Source: Bacteroidota bacterium
GTDB taxonomy: Bacteria; Bacteroidota; Bacteroidia; Bacteroidales; Dysgonomonadaceae
Assembly: GCA_023424395.1 (NCBI GenBank)
Contig: JAFADY010000043.1
Coordinates: forward strand, 1 to 61,895
Direction of reading: 5' to 3'
Length of the DNA: 61,895 bases
Part shown: positions 16,025 through 25,442 of the stretch, in pieces
Position numbering within the stretch: position 1 is the first letter of the stretch
How the letters are laid out: each line of letters begins with the position of its first letter
The notes under the pieces: generated by a model
Databases searched by the model: none
What the model saw: the letters and a program-made list of their open reading frames with translations, nothing else
What the model was told of the DNA's origin: nothing
Translations under genes and position numbers: made by a program

Positions 16025-17416
16025 ATGAAAGAAAATATATCTATACAAAAAAATAATTCTTATCTGTTACTTATATCGCTTGTGGCTGCGATGGGCGGTT
16101 TCTTATTTGGATACGATTGGGTAGTAATTGGGGGTGCTAAACCGTTTTATGAAGTTTTCTTCGGAATAGAAGAGATGCCTGCGCTTCAAGGTTGGGTAAT
16201 GGCCAGTGCAATTTTGGGTTGTTTGATCGGAGTTATGGTTTCGGGTAGCTTAGCAGATAAATATGGCAGAAAACCGCTGATGATCATAGCTTCAGTAATT
16301 TTTATATTAGCGTCTATAGGAACAGGTATTGTAAATAATATTAATTTGTTCATTTTTTACAGAATTCTCGGAGGCGTAGGTATCGGAATAGCATCGAATA
16401 TTTCTCCCATGTATATTTCGGAGATCTCACCTTCCAATGTTAGGGGTAGGTTTGTATCCATCAATCAGTTAACAGTTGTTTTAGGTATTTTATCTGCTCA
16501 AATTGTTAATTGGCTGATAGCACAACCTATATCACCGGGTGAAAATTTAATAGATACTTGGAATGGACAAATGGGATGGCGATGGATGTTTTGGGCTTGT
16601 GCGGTTCCTGCGGTTTTATTTTTTATTTTCATTTTCATAATTCCTGAAAGTCCCCGATGGTTAGCAGTAAAACACAAATATGAAAAAGCCACTCTTGCAT
16701 TTTCCAGAATTGCGAATAAACAATATGCCGAAGAACAAATAAAAGAAATAAAATCCACTACAGATATTACGGCAAAACAAACAAAATTTAGCGACTTATT
16801 CAAGGGGAAAATGAGTAAAATTCTTTTGATAGGTGTTGTAATAGCCATTTTACAACAGTGGTGTGGAATAAATGTAATTTTCAATTATGCTCAAGAAATA
16901 TTTGCAGCAGCTGGTTACGATGTTTCAGATATGTTATTTAATATTGTAATAACAGGAATAGTGAATGTAGTCTTTACATTTGTTGGGATGTATAGTGTTG
17001 ATAAATTGGGAAGAAGGGCTTTGATGATATTCGGTACTATCGGCCTTACATTGATTTATGCAATTCTTGGAACAGGATATTATTTTCAAGTTACAGGAGT
17101 TGTGATGTTAGTGCTTGTTGTTTTGGCTATCGCTTGTTATGCTATGACACTTGCTCCTATTACTTGGGTAGTGATTTCCGAAATTTTCCCCAACAGAATA
17201 AGAGCACAGGCAATGGCTGTAGCAACGTTTGCTCTGTGGAGCGCATGCTTCGTTTTAACTTATACTTTCCCCTTATTAAACAATAGTTTAGGAGCACACG
17301 GAACATTCTGGTTATATGGCGTAATTTGTTTAGTAGGTTATTTATTTATTAAATTTTTATTGCCTGAAACAAAAGGAAAATCATTAGAAGAAATAGAAAA
17401 AGAAATAGTCAGCTAA
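16025..17416 (+). CDS. MFS sugar:proton symporter (sugar porter family)
   Basis: An inner-membrane transporter of 463 aa with 12 predicted helices. Sugar porter signatures are plain: GFLFGYDWVVIGG in helix 1, GSLADKYGRKPLM in loop 2-3, PESPRWL after helix 6, QQWCGIN in helix 7, DKLGRRALM in loop 8-9 and PETKGKSLEEIE at the C-terminus. It resembles XylE/GalP-like proteins. In this locus it would import galactose or another monosaccharide released in the periplasm. It is the first gene of the operon and is followed by the DUF5107 gene after 10 bases. Confidence 0.92.
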   Translation: MKENISIQKNNSYLLLISLVAAMGGFLFGYDWVVIGGAKPFYEVFFGIEEMPALQGWVMASAILGCLIGVMVSGSLADKYGRKPLMIIASVIFILASIGTGIVNNINLFIFYRILGGVGIGIASNISPMYISEISPSNVRGRFVSINQLTVVLGILSAQIVNWLIAQPISPGENLIDTWNGQMGWRWMFWACAVPAVLFFIFIFIIPESPRWLAVKHKYEKATLAFSRIANKQYAEEQIKEIKSTTDITAKQTKFSDLFKGKMSKILLIGVVIAILQQWCGINVIFNYAQEIFAAAGYDVSDMLFNIVITGIVNVVFTFVGMYSVDKLGRRALMIFGTIGLTLIYAILGTGYYFQVTGVVMLVLVVLAIACYAMTLAPITWVVISEIFPNRIRAQAMAVATFALWSACFVLTYTFPLLNNSLGAHGTFWLYGVICLVGYLFIKFLLPETKGKSLEEIEKEIVS

Positions 17417-17426
17417 TCTAATTATA

Positions 17427-20400
17427 ATGGAAAAAATAACAAGTTATTTGATAAAGTCAACAGTTACAGATCCCGGTGTTGTAAAAGCATGGGAAGAAAC
17501 TATAATGATTCCTTCTTATGAAATAGGAAGCGAAGAGAAAAATCCCATGTTTCTCGAAAAGCGGGTCTATCAAGGAAGTTCCGGAGTGGTTTATCCATAT
17601 CCTGTTGTAGAAAGAATATACGATGAAAAAATCGATAAGCCATACAATGCAGTATTTTTAGAAAACCAATACCTGAAAATTATGATTCTTCCTGAACTTG
17701 GAGGACGAATTCAAATGGCATACGATAAAATAAAAAATCGACACTTCGTTTATTATAATCAAGTTATAAAGCCAGCTTTAGTGGGATTAACAGGCCCTTG
17801 GATATCAGGTGGTATAGAGTTTAACTGGCCACAACACCATCGTCCGAGTACATTTTTACCTACAGAACATATTATAGAAGAAAATGAAGATGGTAGTATA
17901 ACCGTATGGTGTAACGAAGTGGAAAGGATGTTCAGAACTAAGGGAATGCAAGGTTTTACTTTGTACCCGGATAAAGCTTATTTAGAAATTAAAGTAAAAA
18001 TATATAATAGAACTTCTTTCCCTCAAACTTTCTTATGGTGGGCTAATCCGGCGGTGCATGTAAACGATCATTATAAATCGGTTTTTCCTCCTGATGTTCA
18101 TGCTGTATTTGACCATGGAAAACGCGATGTCTCTTCTTTTCCCATAGCTAGAGGCATTTACTACAAGCAAGATTATTCCTCAGGAGTAGATATATCCAAA
18201 TACAAAAATATTCCCGTTCCTACTTCGTATATGGCTGTTAAGTCAAAATATGATTTCGTTGGTGGTTATGAGGATGACACACAAGGAGGATTACTTCATG
18301 TTGCCAACCATCACGTCTCACCCGGTAAGAAACAATGGACTTGGGGAAATGGAGATTTCGGACAAGCATGGGATAGGAATTTGACAGATGAAGACGGACC
18401 CTATATCGAATTAATGACCGGAGTTTTTACCGATAATCAACCCGATTTCAGTTGGCTTCAACCATACGAAGAAAAATCATGGTCTCAATTTTTCATGCCC
18501 TATTCTCAAGTTGGCTATGTTAAAAATGCCAATAAAGATATAATTTTGCATTTGTCGGTAGAAGATAGTTTGGCTAATGTTATTGTGTATGCCACCTCTA
18601 ACAAGAAAGATATTAAAATAACATTAAATGACAATAACTCCAATATTTTATTAGATGAAGTAATTGATATTTCTCCCGAAAAACCCTATCAAACTTCAGT
18701 AAAAATAGACAGAATAAAAGAAGGTGATTTAACCTTAACAATAATGGATAACAAGGGGAAAATATTATTAAATTACCTTCCCGAAGAAAACTTACAGGAA
18801 GAAATTCCTGAGCCCGCTAAAGCTGCGCTAAACCCGAAAGAAATTGAATTAATTGAAGACCTTTATTTAACAGGGCTTCACTTGGAACAATACAGGCACG
18901 CAACATACAACCCTTTTGATTATTACGACGAAGCTCTTAAACGAGACGAATACGATATACGCTGCAATAATGCAAAAGGGTTGTTGTTAATGAGAAGAGG
19001 CAAATACGCAGAATCAAAAATCTATTTTGAAAATGCCATAAAAAAATTAACCGAAAAGAATCCAAATCCCTATGAGGGTGAGCCCTTCTATAATTTGGGT
19101 TATGCATTAAAATTAGAACGAAAAGAAGATCTTGCTTACGATTCTTTTTTCAAGGCTACTTGGAATGCAGCATGGCAGGACCCGGCTTATTTTTGTCTGG
19201 CTCAAATAGATTGTCAAAAAAGCAATTGGGGCATGGCGTTAGAGAATGTAGAGAAATCTCTCTTACGAAACTGGCACAATCACAGAGCAAGACAGTTAAA
19301 ATCATCGGTTTTGCGTAAATTAGGAAAAAATGATGAAGCTTTGAAGTGGGTGAACTCTTCTTTAGAGATAGATCAATTCAATCTCGGATGCATTTTGGAA
19401 AAATACTTTTTGACCGGCGATGATAGTTTTTTGAAGAAAATTAAATCATTATTTAAAAATAAAGTTCATACATATATTGAATATGCCTTAGATTTTCTGA
19501 ATGCAGGCCTTTTGGAAGAATCGGGAAAAATGCTGAATTTGTTTGTAGAAGATAAGGAAAACGTCTATCCAATGGTCTATTATATATTAGGCTATATTTA
19601 CAATTTAAAAAAAGATAATGATAAATGTCTTTTTTATTACAAGGAGGCCCAAAACGCATCCCCCGAGAAATGTTTTCCAAATCGGTTAGAAGAGTTAGTT
19701 ATCCTTAAAAATGCAATTTCAGTGAATCCTGGGGATGCGAAAGCTCATTATTATTTAGGTAATTTTTGGTACGCTAACAGACAATATGACGATGCCATAA
19801 AATCTTGGGAAACTTCGGTAGAAATTGATGATGCTTTCCCTACCGCCTTACGGAATCTTTCTTTAGCGTACTTCAACAAACTGGATAAAAAAGAAGAAGC
19901 CCTAAAATTGTTGGAAAAAGCTTTTTCATTAGATAAAAATGATGCGAGAATTCTATTTGAACTGGATCAGTTGTATAAAAAACTTAATAAATCTCACATA
20001 GAACGATTAAATTTATTAGAAGAGCATATTGATTTAGTATCTCAAAGAGATGATCTTTTTATTGAAAGAATTACCCTTTATAACCAATTGGGTGAGTTCG
20101 AAAAAGCTAAAGATTTAATATCAACGCGTCATTTCCATCCGTGGGAAGGTGGAGAAGGAAAAATAACCGGACAGTATGTGGTGAGCCGTGTTCAATTAGC
20201 AAAGCGCGCAATAACAGACGAAAATTACTCAGAAGCTTTGCAATTGTTGAATGAAACGGATGCTTACCCACATAATTTAGGTGAAGGTAAACTTTCAAAT
20301 GCCGAAGAAAATGACATTGAATACTTCAAAGGTGTTTCTTACAGGGGATTAGGTGATTATGAAAACGCAAAAAAGTGGTTTGCAAAAGCTACAAAAGGCG

Positions 20401-20774
20401 CTAAAGAGCCGCAACAAGCATTTTTTTATAATGACCAGAACCCGGATAAAATTTATTATCAGGGACTTGCCTGGAAAGAGTTAGAGCAGCCGGAAAAAGC
20501 CATAGAATGCTTCACTAAGCTCATTAAACACGGAGAGAAACATTTGAATGATAATTGTAAACTGGATTATTTTGCTGTTTCATTACCCGATTTAGCAATA
20601 TGGGAAGAAGATTTGAATAAACGAAACCGTATTCACTGTTATTATGTGATGGCACTTGGTGAATCAGGCATGGGTAATTATACCAAATCCGACGAGTTCT
20701 TTAACAAGGTTTTAGATTTAGATATAAATCACTTAGGAGCTCGATTTAATAGAGATATATTAATACCACATTAA
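17427..20774 (+). CDS. DUF5107 domain protein with TPR repeats
   Basis: A large (1115 aa) protein without a signal peptide, so probably cytosolic. Residues about 40-370 form the DUF5107 domain, which looks like a galactose-mutarotase-type beta-sandwich (LPELGGRIQMAYDK, GGIEFNWPQHHRP, TFLWWANPAVHV, HHVSPGKKQWTWG). The C-terminal two thirds contain tetratricopeptide repeats (for example AKGLLLMRRGKYAESKIYFE and AHYYLGNFWYANRQYDDAI). Proteins of this type are common beside glycoside hydrolases, but I know of no established activity. Being between the porter and SusC, it may process or sense the imported sugar. That is inference. Confidence 0.85.
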   Translation: MEKITSYLIKSTVTDPGVVKAWEETIMIPSYEIGSEEKNPMFLEKRVYQGSSGVVYPYPVVERIYDEKIDKPYNAVFLENQYLKIMILPELGGRIQMAYDKIKNRHFVYYNQVIKPALVGLTGPWISGGIEFNWPQHHRPSTFLPTEHIIEENEDGSITVWCNEVERMFRTKGMQGFTLYPDKAYLEIKVKIYNRTSFPQTFLWWANPAVHVNDHYKSVFPPDVHAVFDHGKRDVSSFPIARGIYYKQDYSSGVDISKYKNIPVPTSYMAVKSKYDFVGGYEDDTQGGLLHVANHHVSPGKKQWTWGNGDFGQAWDRNLTDEDGPYIELMTGVFTDNQPDFSWLQPYEEKSWSQFFMPYSQVGYVKNANKDIILHLSVEDSLANVIVYATSNKKDIKITLNDNNSNILLDEVIDISPEKPYQTSVKIDRIKEGDLTLTIMDNKGKILLNYLPEENLQEEIPEPAKAALNPKEIELIEDLYLTGLHLEQYRHATYNPFDYYDEALKRDEYDIRCNNAKGLLLMRRGKYAESKIYFENAIKKLTEKNPNPYEGEPFYNLGYALKLERKEDLAYDSFFKATWNAAWQDPAYFCLAQIDCQKSNWGMALENVEKSLLRNWHNHRARQLKSSVLRKLGKNDEALKWVNSSLEIDQFNLGCILEKYFLTGDDSFLKKIKSLFKNKVHTYIEYALDFLNAGLLEESGKMLNLFVEDKENVYPMVYYILGYIYNLKKDNDKCLFYYKEAQNASPEKCFPNRLEELVILKNAISVNPGDAKAHYYLGNFWYANRQYDDAIKSWETSVEIDDAFPTALRNLSLAYFNKLDKKEEALKLLEKAFSLDKNDARILFELDQLYKKLNKSHIERLNLLEEHIDLVSQRDDLFIERITLYNQLGEFEKAKDLISTRHFHPWEGGEGKITGQYVVSRVQLAKRAITDENYSEALQLLNETDAYPHNLGEGKLSNAEENDIEYFKGVSYRGLGDYENAKKWFAKATKGAKEPQQAFFYNDQNPDKIYYQGLAWKELEQPEKAIECFTKLIKHGEKHLNDNCKLDYFAVSLPDLAIWEEDLNKRNRIHCYYVMALGESGMGNYTKSDEFFNKVLDLDINHLGARFNRDILIPH

Positions 20775-20789
20775 TACAAAAGAAGAAAT

Positions 20790-23700
20790 ATGAGAAAATT
20801 ATTTTTATTTTTACTATTTATTACTCCAACATTAATTTTATCTCAAAATATCCAGGTTAATGGTAAAGTTGTTTCATCGCTAACTAATGAAGAACTCATT
20901 GGAGTAACGGTTAGAGCGATCGGTGACGAACAAGTGGGTACTGTTACTAATATCGATGGTGAATTTAGTATTTCCGTTACTTCTGGAACGGTTTTATCAT
21001 TTTCCTATATCGGATTTAAATCACAAACAAGAAGAATAACCGACAACGAATTCTTGAATATTCTGTTGGAAGAAGATATACAGCAAATTGAAGAATTAAT
21101 TATTGTAGGGACTCCCATGCGGAAATCCGATCTGACAGGTGCCGTTGCAACCATTTCAGCAGAAACTTTAAGTGAAGTTCCTACTTCGTCCGTAGTTCAA
21201 GCATTACAAGGAAAAACCCCCGGCTTATATGTCCAAAGTAGTCCGGCTCCTGGCGCTAAGTCTTCAATAAAAATCAGAGGAAATAACTCCATTCATTATG
21301 GTACTAATCCAATTTTCGTAATTGATGGTCTAGTGATCGAAGGAGGTTTTGAGATGATCAATCCTGAAGATATTGCTTCAATCAGTGTTTTAAAAGATGC
21401 TTCCGCTACAGCTATTTATGGCTCGAGAGGCGCAAACGGAGTAGTTGTAATAACAACGAAAAAGGGAACTAAAGGAAAATCTCGAATTACTTATGACACA
21501 TGGCTTGGCTTCGAAGAGTTTTCAAAAGAGATACCTTTGATGAACGGGAATCAAATTTACGATTTAAGGATAGATGCTTATGCGAATGCATATATGGATA
21601 GAAATCCCAATGCCGACCGACAAGCATATATAGAAAGGAGTTTAACAAATCCAAATCCTATAAGAAATCTTATTTTCTCCAGAGAGGAGTTAGAATCCTA
21701 TGCCGAAGGCAATTCCTATAATTGGCTTGAGGAAATAGTTCAAAAGGGATTTCAACAAAATCATACCGTTGGGGTTTCCGGAGGTCATGAAAATGGATCA
21801 TATTTTTTGAGTTTCAATTATAACGATCAAATAGGCCAGATTAAAAACTCCTCTTACACAAGATATTCGGGGAAGCTAAACTTAGAGCAAAAGGTTAAGT
21901 CTTGGCTAACAGTTGGATCAAATAATACATTTGTAACCACTAACGAACACCCTGTAGCAAACGGCAATATGTTCATAAACTCTTTGAGAGCAAATCCTTT
22001 GTTGCCGATATCTGAAGAATATTGGTATATGAGAGAAGGTAAAATTGATAATCAGAGTGCATCAAATCCTTTAAGGGATTTAAATGTAATTCGTGATTTA
22101 TTTACCAATAGGTTTTTAAGTTCAAGTTATATAAACATCGTACCTTTTCAGGATGTGAATTTTAGATCCACTTATTCATTGGATTTACAACAAGAAGAAG
22201 ATTACACATATTTTCCAACTACTTCTACTCAATCGTATAAATCAGCATTAAATGGTCAATCCGTTCAAATAAAACGAAAATACTTTAATTGGCAATGGGA
22301 CAATTCGCTGTCCTACAACAAAATCTTACAAGAAAAGCATGCTCTAAACGTTTTATTAGGATCCAATATGTCATTCTATAGTGCCAATCACAATCAACAG
22401 AATGCGAGCGGATATAATAATGATTTATTCTCCTATAAAAATCCACAAGGAGCTCCCGATAAAGATAAATTTTATTTGGGCGCAGGCTTCAGTAGTTACT
22501 CTATGGCTTCGTATCTAACAAGGTTGAATTATTCATTTGATTCACGTTATTATGTAACATTTACTTACAGAGCAGATGGTTCATCGAAGTTTGGTTCAAA
22601 ATACAAATGGGGATCATTCCCATCTGTAGCTGTGTCATGGAATATTTCTCAGGAATCATTTCTTAAGTACAATAATTACGTAAACAATTTAAGATTGAGG
22701 TTAGGATATGGAATTGCAGGTAATCAGAATATACCTAACTATGGATACATGACTCTTTATTCTCCGTCCATTTCACTCGATTCAGGTATTTTATCAAATA
22801 ATGGAGTTTACGGAAATCCCTACTTGCGCTGGGAGAAGCAAAAACAATTTAATGTCGGATTAGATGTAGGTTTACTTAAGGATAGAATAAATTTCACATT
22901 TGATGTATTCCAAATCAATAACGAAGACTTGCTAATGCAAAGAAGTACCGCCCCTTCATTAGGATACGCAAGCAAATTAGATAATATCGGCTCGTTGGAG
23001 AATAAAGGAGTTGAATTTGCTTTGAATGTAACGCCCATAAAAACGAATGATATAACATGGGATATCTCTTTCAATATAGCTTCCGACAGAAATAAAATAA
23101 CTCAATTATACGATGATATAACCGAGATATACAACCTTGGAGGTTACTCAAATAATGAAATTCAACGCGAAGGGAATTTATTTTTAGGACAACCGCTAAA
23201 TACGATCTATGTGTACAAGTTTGACAAAATTGCCAACGAGGAAGATATGGAGTACGTGAATAGTTTAGAAAAAAGTTCTCGCATTGTAAGGCCGGGAGAT
23301 CTTTTGCCGTTAGATAGTGATGGAAATGAGATAATCAACGATTTAGACAGACAGGTCGTAGGTAAAAAAGACCCCGATTTCTATGGCGGTATCTCTACGA
23401 ACTTTTCTTTTAGAAATGTAGGAATAAATATAAATACCCATTATTCTAAAGGCGCACAAAGAATCAGCTATTTGTATGAAACGTTGATGGGAGGAATAGG
23501 AAATTCCGGTGCGCATATCGATTTACTAAATCGCTGGTCACCCGAAAATACCAATACAAGAATACCTCGAGCTTTCTCCGAAAGTGGCAGATACAATATT
23601 TGGGAGACAGATTGGTCTGTTGAAGACGCTTCATTTTTCAGAGTTTCAGAAATATCGCTTTATTACACTTTACCAAAAAAATGGCTTGATGCTATTAAAA

Positions 23701-23834
23701 CAGAACGTATCCGATTTTATGTAACTGGTAATAATTTGCTTACTTTAACTAATTACAAAGGATATGATCCGGATAGTGGAGATTGGTATCCCTCGTCAAG
23801 AAAATATGTTTTCGGAATGAATATTAGTTTTTAA
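20790..23834 (+). CDS. SusC/RagA-type TonB-dependent transporter (first)
   Basis: Outer-membrane import channel for oligosaccharides, 1014 aa. Signal peptide MRKLFLFLLFITPTLILSQ; then a carboxypeptidase-regulatory-like domain (about 22-95, with NIDGEFSISVTSGTVLSFSY); plug domain (about 110-225, with SDLTGAVATISAE, IKIRGNNS, NPIFVIDGL and SATAIYGSRGANGVVVITTKK); then a 22-strand barrel to the C-terminal aromatic end (FGMNISF). It works with the SusD protein encoded 21 bases downstream, energised by TonB. The likely cargo is an alpha-galactoside, judged from the enzymes in the locus. Confidence 0.95.
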   Translation: MRKLFLFLLFITPTLILSQNIQVNGKVVSSLTNEELIGVTVRAIGDEQVGTVTNIDGEFSISVTSGTVLSFSYIGFKSQTRRITDNEFLNILLEEDIQQIEELIIVGTPMRKSDLTGAVATISAETLSEVPTSSVVQALQGKTPGLYVQSSPAPGAKSSIKIRGNNSIHYGTNPIFVIDGLVIEGGFEMINPEDIASISVLKDASATAIYGSRGANGVVVITTKKGTKGKSRITYDTWLGFEEFSKEIPLMNGNQIYDLRIDAYANAYMDRNPNADRQAYIERSLTNPNPIRNLIFSREELESYAEGNSYNWLEEIVQKGFQQNHTVGVSGGHENGSYFLSFNYNDQIGQIKNSSYTRYSGKLNLEQKVKSWLTVGSNNTFVTTNEHPVANGNMFINSLRANPLLPISEEYWYMREGKIDNQSASNPLRDLNVIRDLFTNRFLSSSYINIVPFQDVNFRSTYSLDLQQEEDYTYFPTTSTQSYKSALNGQSVQIKRKYFNWQWDNSLSYNKILQEKHALNVLLGSNMSFYSANHNQQNASGYNNDLFSYKNPQGAPDKDKFYLGAGFSSYSMASYLTRLNYSFDSRYYVTFTYRADGSSKFGSKYKWGSFPSVAVSWNISQESFLKYNNYVNNLRLRLGYGIAGNQNIPNYGYMTLYSPSISLDSGILSNNGVYGNPYLRWEKQKQFNVGLDVGLLKDRINFTFDVFQINNEDLLMQRSTAPSLGYASKLDNIGSLENKGVEFALNVTPIKTNDITWDISFNIASDRNKITQLYDDITEIYNLGGYSNNEIQREGNLFLGQPLNTIYVYKFDKIANEEDMEYVNSLEKSSRIVRPGDLLPLDSDGNEIINDLDRQVVGKKDPDFYGGISTNFSFRNVGININTHYSKGAQRISYLYETLMGGIGNSGAHIDLLNRWSPENTNTRIPRAFSESGRYNIWETDWSVEDASFFRVSEISLYYTLPKKWLDAIKTERIRFYVTGNNLLTLTNYKGYDPDSGDWYPSSRKYVFGMNISF

Positions 23835-23855
23835 ATTTTTTCAAATATTATCTAT

Positions 23856-25418
23856 ATGAAAGCAATCAAATCATCTACATATATAATAACACTTTTCATT
23901 TTACTTGTTTTGAATGGATGTCAAGATGAGTTTTTAAGTCAAGAACCTCAGACTTCTTTATCAACAGATCAGGTTTTTGAATCACTTGATAACGTGCAAC
24001 CATTTTTAAACGGATTGTATTTTAAATGGAAAAATACACGTGTAAATAGGAAAGGATTCTTTTTGATGTTAGGTACGGACGAAAGCCAACAAGGCGAATA
24101 TCAGGTGCGCAATGATGCTGATCAGGCAGGATTGGATAAATATGACGGTTTTTATGAGCCTGAAAACAAGCCCATTGCAGAGCTGTGGAGCATCAGGTGG
24201 CCTGTTGTGGTACAATCAATGGAGGCGATTGAAAAATTAAACAGTTTTCAAGCAGTGAATGCTGAAGACAGCGCAAGGATTGATTCTTATTTAGGACAGG
24301 CAAAATTCTATAAGGCTGCAGTATTATTTGAACTGGCAAGCTATTGGGGAGCTCTTCCAATACCGAAGATCAATGGAGAGGAGATAATTATTTCTTCCAG
24401 AAACACACTAGAAGAAACTTATAAAATAATAGAAGCTGATTTAACAGAAGCTATATTGTTATTAAGCGAGAATCGTTCCACAGACCAAAGGATACCGACC
24501 TCTTGGGCAGCTAAATCTTTACTAGGAAAGCTATATATGTCGGCGCCCGTTTTTACCGGACTAAGAGATTTCCAAAAAGCCAAAACCACATTTCAAGATA
24601 TTGTTAATCGGGGTGGATTCTCATTAACTCAAAATTTTTCCGATTTGTGGGATCCCAACAGATCGCCCGGAAACGAACCGGTTTACACTTTTTTGTTCAA
24701 TAATGTTTGGCCGGATACTAATGAAGCACAATGGTACACAGGTTCAAGAGCCGCCTCAGGAAATCCTACCAATTATATCGGAGGTTATGACCTCGTGTTG
24801 CCAACAGAATACTCTCGTACAGAAATTTCAATGGGTGGTTTATGGGAGCCAGGTGATAACAGACAAAATGAAAGTATCAGATACATGTTCATAAATGGAA
24901 ATAACTATCCGTCGCCTTTTGCAGGTTTTGGGGATGATCAATTGTGGCCACATATAAAAAAATATGAAGATAAAAGAATTGATGGTATCCAAAGTTTTTA
25001 CGAATCAGGGAAAAACATGTATTATTTGAGATATGCAGATATACTCCTTTCTTTGGCAGAGTGCATGAATGAAACCGGTGAAACTGCCAATGCAGTTAAT
25101 TTGATTAATAATCAAATAAGAAGAAGAGCGTGGGGTGGAAATTTGCCCAATGAGCGAAAATGGGATACCGGAATATCACAGGAAGAATTTAGAGTAAAAA
25201 TTATGGATGAGAGAATGAGAGAACTCTGTTTTGAAGGTTGGCGCAGGTTCGATTTACTAAGAACCGGTAATTTTATACCTTTAATTCTGCAACGTAACAG
25301 ATGGGCTAAAGAAAATGCAACTCTCTCTCAAACTCATACCCTTTATCCGATACCCAGTATTGAAATAAAACTAAATCCGGAAATTAATGATACAGATCAA
25401 AACCCCGGTTATAATTAA
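23856..25418 (+). CDS. SusD/RagB-type glycan-binding lipoprotein (first)
   Basis: Surface lipoprotein of 520 aa that acts as the lid on its SusC partner. The lipobox is LNGC with C22 as the lipidated residue. The fold is the usual TPR-like SusD: FLSQEPQTSLSTDQVFES near the N-terminus, AKFYKAAVLFELASYWGALP, SWAAKSLLGKLYMSAPVF, YLRYADILLSLAECMNE, and the C-terminal signature LCFEGWRRFDLLRTG followed by LYPIPSIEIKLNP. Directly follows its SusC gene. Ligand specificity cannot be read from the sequence. Confidence 0.94.
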   Translation: MKAIKSSTYIITLFILLVLNGCQDEFLSQEPQTSLSTDQVFESLDNVQPFLNGLYFKWKNTRVNRKGFFLMLGTDESQQGEYQVRNDADQAGLDKYDGFYEPENKPIAELWSIRWPVVVQSMEAIEKLNSFQAVNAEDSARIDSYLGQAKFYKAAVLFELASYWGALPIPKINGEEIIISSRNTLEETYKIIEADLTEAILLLSENRSTDQRIPTSWAAKSLLGKLYMSAPVFTGLRDFQKAKTTFQDIVNRGGFSLTQNFSDLWDPNRSPGNEPVYTFLFNNVWPDTNEAQWYTGSRAASGNPTNYIGGYDLVLPTEYSRTEISMGGLWEPGDNRQNESIRYMFINGNNYPSPFAGFGDDQLWPHIKKYEDKRIDGIQSFYESGKNMYYLRYADILLSLAECMNETGETANAVNLINNQIRRRAWGGNLPNERKWDTGISQEEFRVKIMDERMRELCFEGWRRFDLLRTGNFIPLILQRNRWAKENATLSQTHTLYPIPSIEIKLNPEINDTDQNPGYN

Positions 25419-25442
25419 TAACAATTTTAAAACATTACAAAC

